The notes below the pieces were generated by a model. It had not been told where the DNA came from. It was given only the letters and a program-made list of their open reading frames with translations, and searched no databases. The position numbers were made by a program, and so were the translations under genes. A stretch of 14,906 bases of DNA. Origin: an uncultured Desulfomonile sp. (GTDB lineage: Bacteria > Desulfobacterota > Desulfomonilia > Desulfomonilales > Desulfomonilaceae). The stretch spans positions 1 to 14,906 of the forward strand of contig CALDNG010000327.1 of assembly GCA_937915285.1 (NCBI GenBank). Reading direction: 5' to 3'. Shown in pieces: positions 13,225 to 14,906 of this stretch (the first letter of the stretch is position 1; every line of letters begins with the position of its first letter).

Positions 13225-14220
13225 TTACTCACTATCACCGGATCCGTTAATTAATTCATCCAGTTCTTTGACCCCTACTGCTATCGGTGGAAGCCAGTAG
13301 ACGACCAGATGCCTTTTTGTTGGCTCCTTGATTGGTCCCTTCCAGAACGAATGCCAGTGTGCCCGCCGAATATGGGGTTTCGGGCTGCCGTGAGTTCCTC
13401 CAGACGTTTCATCGGTTTGGAGTTCCCTTGCGGCTTCCAGCGCTTTGCCGATCCTGAATCCGACCTCCCAGATAGTTGGCTGTTCGGGTGGGAATAATCT
13501 CGAACCTTTTCTGGTTTTCTTGAGTTGAGGCTTCTCCGGCCTGAACCCTATTTTGCCTCTACCGGTTAAATCAACGCCATTGCTGCATAGATACAGGACC
13601 AATCCGACCAGTCGCTCTGAATAACGGATCAGCTTATCTTTTTCTTCCTGGGTGGCTTCGTATTCCGACTCTCCCGCCAGCCTTCTTCTTTTAATTTCTT
13701 CGAAGGTCTCCAGGATAGCTTCCCGGAGAGTTGGTTTCTCAAGATGAATAATGATCGGCAGAAATCCTCGCTCGGAATCGACCAGTATTCTTAATTCGTG
13801 ATGTCCGGTGTTGTGGTCGTCTTCCAGGTGTGCGAAAAAACCATAATCCTTGCTTTCCGGTTTCTCTGGGGTGTCTCCCTGCAATTCAATGTAAACACAC
13901 CATTCCGGGAGCCTGTAAATAAGCTCCGACGGCAAATCTCCCTTCAATGGCGTTTCCGATATTCGTTTGAATGTCTCCGGATGGAACCGGTATATTCCTT
14001 GAGATACTCGCCACGCAGCCAGCGCCGATATACGGGCCACGTCCGAAATCTTTTTTATATTTATTTGGGAGTCTTTCCCCTGATTTGCCATAGCGTATGC
14101 CCCGGCCATAGGGAGAAAGCACCAGTCTGCCCATTTTGGCAAACTTTTCCCTTTCTGCGATCGCATATCATCAATGATCTGCCAGATCTTGGGGTATTCG
14201 TTCCCGAGATCTTTTATCAT
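13225..14220 (-). CDS. AcrVA2-family protein (type V anti-CRISPR homologue)
   Basis: The C-terminal block HIRRAHWHSFWKGP (283-296), followed by VVYWLPPIAV, and the middle block LPEWCVYIE (104-112) match conserved blocks of Moraxella AcrVA2. The FLPM near the N-terminus and the WRVSQGIYRF segment also align. Length from this start is 331 residues, close to the 322 of AcrVA2. AcrVA2 blocks Cas12a by lowering cas12a mRNA in a translation-dependent way; wider relatives on mobile elements are mostly uncharacterised. I prefer the start at 14220 because GAGG lies 3 bases upstream; an in-frame ATG at 14304 would add 28 Arg/Thr-rich residues but has no ribosome site. No Cas12a gene is in the window. 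Confidence 0.8.
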   Translation of the reverse strand: MIKDLGNEYPKIWQIIDDMRSQKGKSLPKWADWCFLPMAGAYAMANQGKDSQINIKKISDVARISALAAWRVSQGIYRFHPETFKRISETPLKGDLPSELIYRLPEWCVYIELQGDTPEKPESKDYGFFAHLEDDHNTGHHELRILVDSERGFLPIIIHLEKPTLREAILETFEEIKRRRLAGESEYEATQEEKDKLIRYSERLVGLVLYLCSNGVDLTGRGKIGFRPEKPQLKKTRKGSRLFPPEQPTIWEVGFRIGKALEAARELQTDETSGGTHGSPKPHIRRAHWHSFWKGPIKEPTKRHLVVYWLPPIAVGVKELDELINGSGDSE

Positions 14221-14651
14221 TTTCCTCAATCTGTCGCTGTTTGTGGCCGTCGTGGCCCGCCCCCTTCCTTGGCGCCGAGGGAATATGCCCCGGCTTTTGA
14301 TCATCTCATTACCAACTGGCCTCGCCGCCTGCGTCCGGGGGCAGGCACGTCCGGCCTGCGAGCCTGGTCAATGGTCCCCAAAACCAAACAAACATTATCG
14401 AAAAGCCCCACAAAAAACAAAAGCCCGCGTTACCGGCTGCTCCGTCAACGTAGGCTCGAATTGGAGATCCTAAGCCACGGGGGGGTGAGGCCCACGATCT
14501 CCCTGGTTGGTTATTACCGCAACTGATTCATTTATACAACATTTTTCTTGCATCTTTTTCTTGCCATGAGACCAAATGGTCTCTATTCTCTTCTCCCAGG
14601 CCGACGTTTTATTTCCGGCCCCAACGCTCATGATTAACATTGGCGGCCCAG
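14221..14651. other. Divergent intergenic region with hairpins and promoter
   Basis: Apart from the optional N-terminal extension to 14304, no gene is supportable. Features are a GCAGGC/GCCTGC hairpin (14341-14359), a GGAGATC/GATCTCC stem enclosing a G7 run (14463-14502), two copies of TTTTTCTTGC (14542-14551 and 14555-14564), and the promoter at 14561-14589. On the - strand, TATAAA lies at 14532-14537, but no matching -35 is seen for the AcrVA2-like gene. Confidence 0.5.
14561..14589 (+). promoter_or_regulatory. Promoter with palindromic operator as spacer
   Basis: TTGCCA (14561-14566) and TATTCT (14584-14589) are spaced by 17 bases. Almost the whole spacer is the perfect inverted repeat GAGACCA-AA-TGGTCTC (14568-14583). 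A repressor bound there would directly block RNA polymerase. It lies 60-90 bases before the OB-fold gene. DnaE2 genes are often under LexA, but this sequence is not a LexA box known to me. Confidence 0.65.
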
Positions 14652-14906
14652 ATGACAGATTACGACGATCTCGACATACAAAGGATCCGGAATGAGGTTT
14701 CCTCTATGAATGTGTTTTGTTACGCCCACCCACTTAAGGCATTGAGGCCGTTATTTCGAAAGAGGAATATAATAACCGCTGTGGAATTAAGACGCCTGAA
14801 GACCGGCGCCATAGTTCGGCTTTCCGGATTGCTGATTATCTGCCACACGCCTCCTACGAAATCCGGAAAACGAGTGATGTTTCTTACTCTCGAAGACGAA
14901 ACCGGT
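14652..14906 (+). CDS. OB-fold protein like the C-terminal region of DnaE/DnaE2, 3'-truncated
   Basis: The frame is open to the window edge (85 residues seen). It resembles the region just after the polymerase core of bacterial DnaE and especially DnaE2/ImuC: AHPLKALRPLF (25-35), ITAVELRRLKTGAIVRLSGL (41-60), then VMFLTLEDETG (75-85), the OB-fold entry. A stop at 14631-14633 lies upstream in frame, so this is a gene that begins near the OB domain, not the end of a full polymerase. ATG 14652 has a weak ribosome site. ATG 14706 has GAGG 8 bases upstream and may be the real start. The whole catalytic polymerase part is absent. It could be a stand-alone DNA-binding OB protein or a 5'-truncated remnant with a new promoter. 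Confidence 0.7.
   Translation, partial: MTDYDDLDIQRIRNEVSSMNVFCYAHPLKALRPLFRKRNIITAVELRRLKTGAIVRLSGLLIICHTPPTKSGKRVMFLTLEDETG

Overview
The window reads as a draft (probably metagenomic) assembly fragment of a bacterial mobile element. Both ends are artificial breaks. Bases 1-47 are Illumina TruSeq/P5 adapter joined to the middle of a gene, and the right edge cuts through an open reading frame. There is no rRNA, tRNA or other taxonomic marker. Shine-Dalgarno sites, sigma70-like promoters and the protein families show a bacterial element; a Proteobacteria/Desulfobacterota-like host is only a guess.

Layout. (1) 49-6815, all on the + strand and tightly packed, is a phage-type DNA-metabolism and packaging block. 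It holds a RecT/Bet-like annealing protein (5' end missing), an Fe-S PD-(D/E)XK exonuclease, a RuvC-like Holliday junction resolvase, a small terminase-like protein, a complete large terminase, an unknown protein, and a primase-helicase with a C-terminal winged helix. No portal, capsid or tail gene follows the terminase. (2) 6816-7592 is an AT-rich spacer with a quadruplex motif and one small gene. (3) 7593-11309, about 3.7 kb, has no convincing protein gene. It contains a candidate structured RNA (7593-7740), an array of four 45-bp palindromic hairpins partly in 149-bp tandem repeats (8687-9232), and a pyrimidine-rich tract full of short inverted repeats. (4) 11310-13182 is a control and integration module. 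A 51-residue ribbon-helix-helix protein on the - strand diverges from a + strand promoter covered by 11-bp-spaced TATGTC repeats. That promoter leads to a 40-residue hydrophobic peptide, two 65-residue proteins and a tyrosine recombinase. (5) Convergent with the recombinase is an AcrVA2-family (type V anti-CRISPR) homologue on the - strand. Divergent from it, behind a promoter with a palindromic spacer, is the start of a small gene that resembles only the OB-fold region of DnaE/DnaE2.

How it may work together (inference). The annealing protein, exonuclease and RuvC-like enzyme would recombine and resolve replication intermediates. The terminase would cut and pump the DNA. The primase-helicase would replicate the element, perhaps using the hairpin/repeat array at 8687-9232 as origin and priming sites. 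The ribbon-helix-helix protein would control the recombinase operon, and the AcrVA2-like protein would protect the element from host Cas12a or do a related job. The most novel parts are the hairpin array, the branched RNA candidate, the compact divergent switch and the OB-only DnaE relative.
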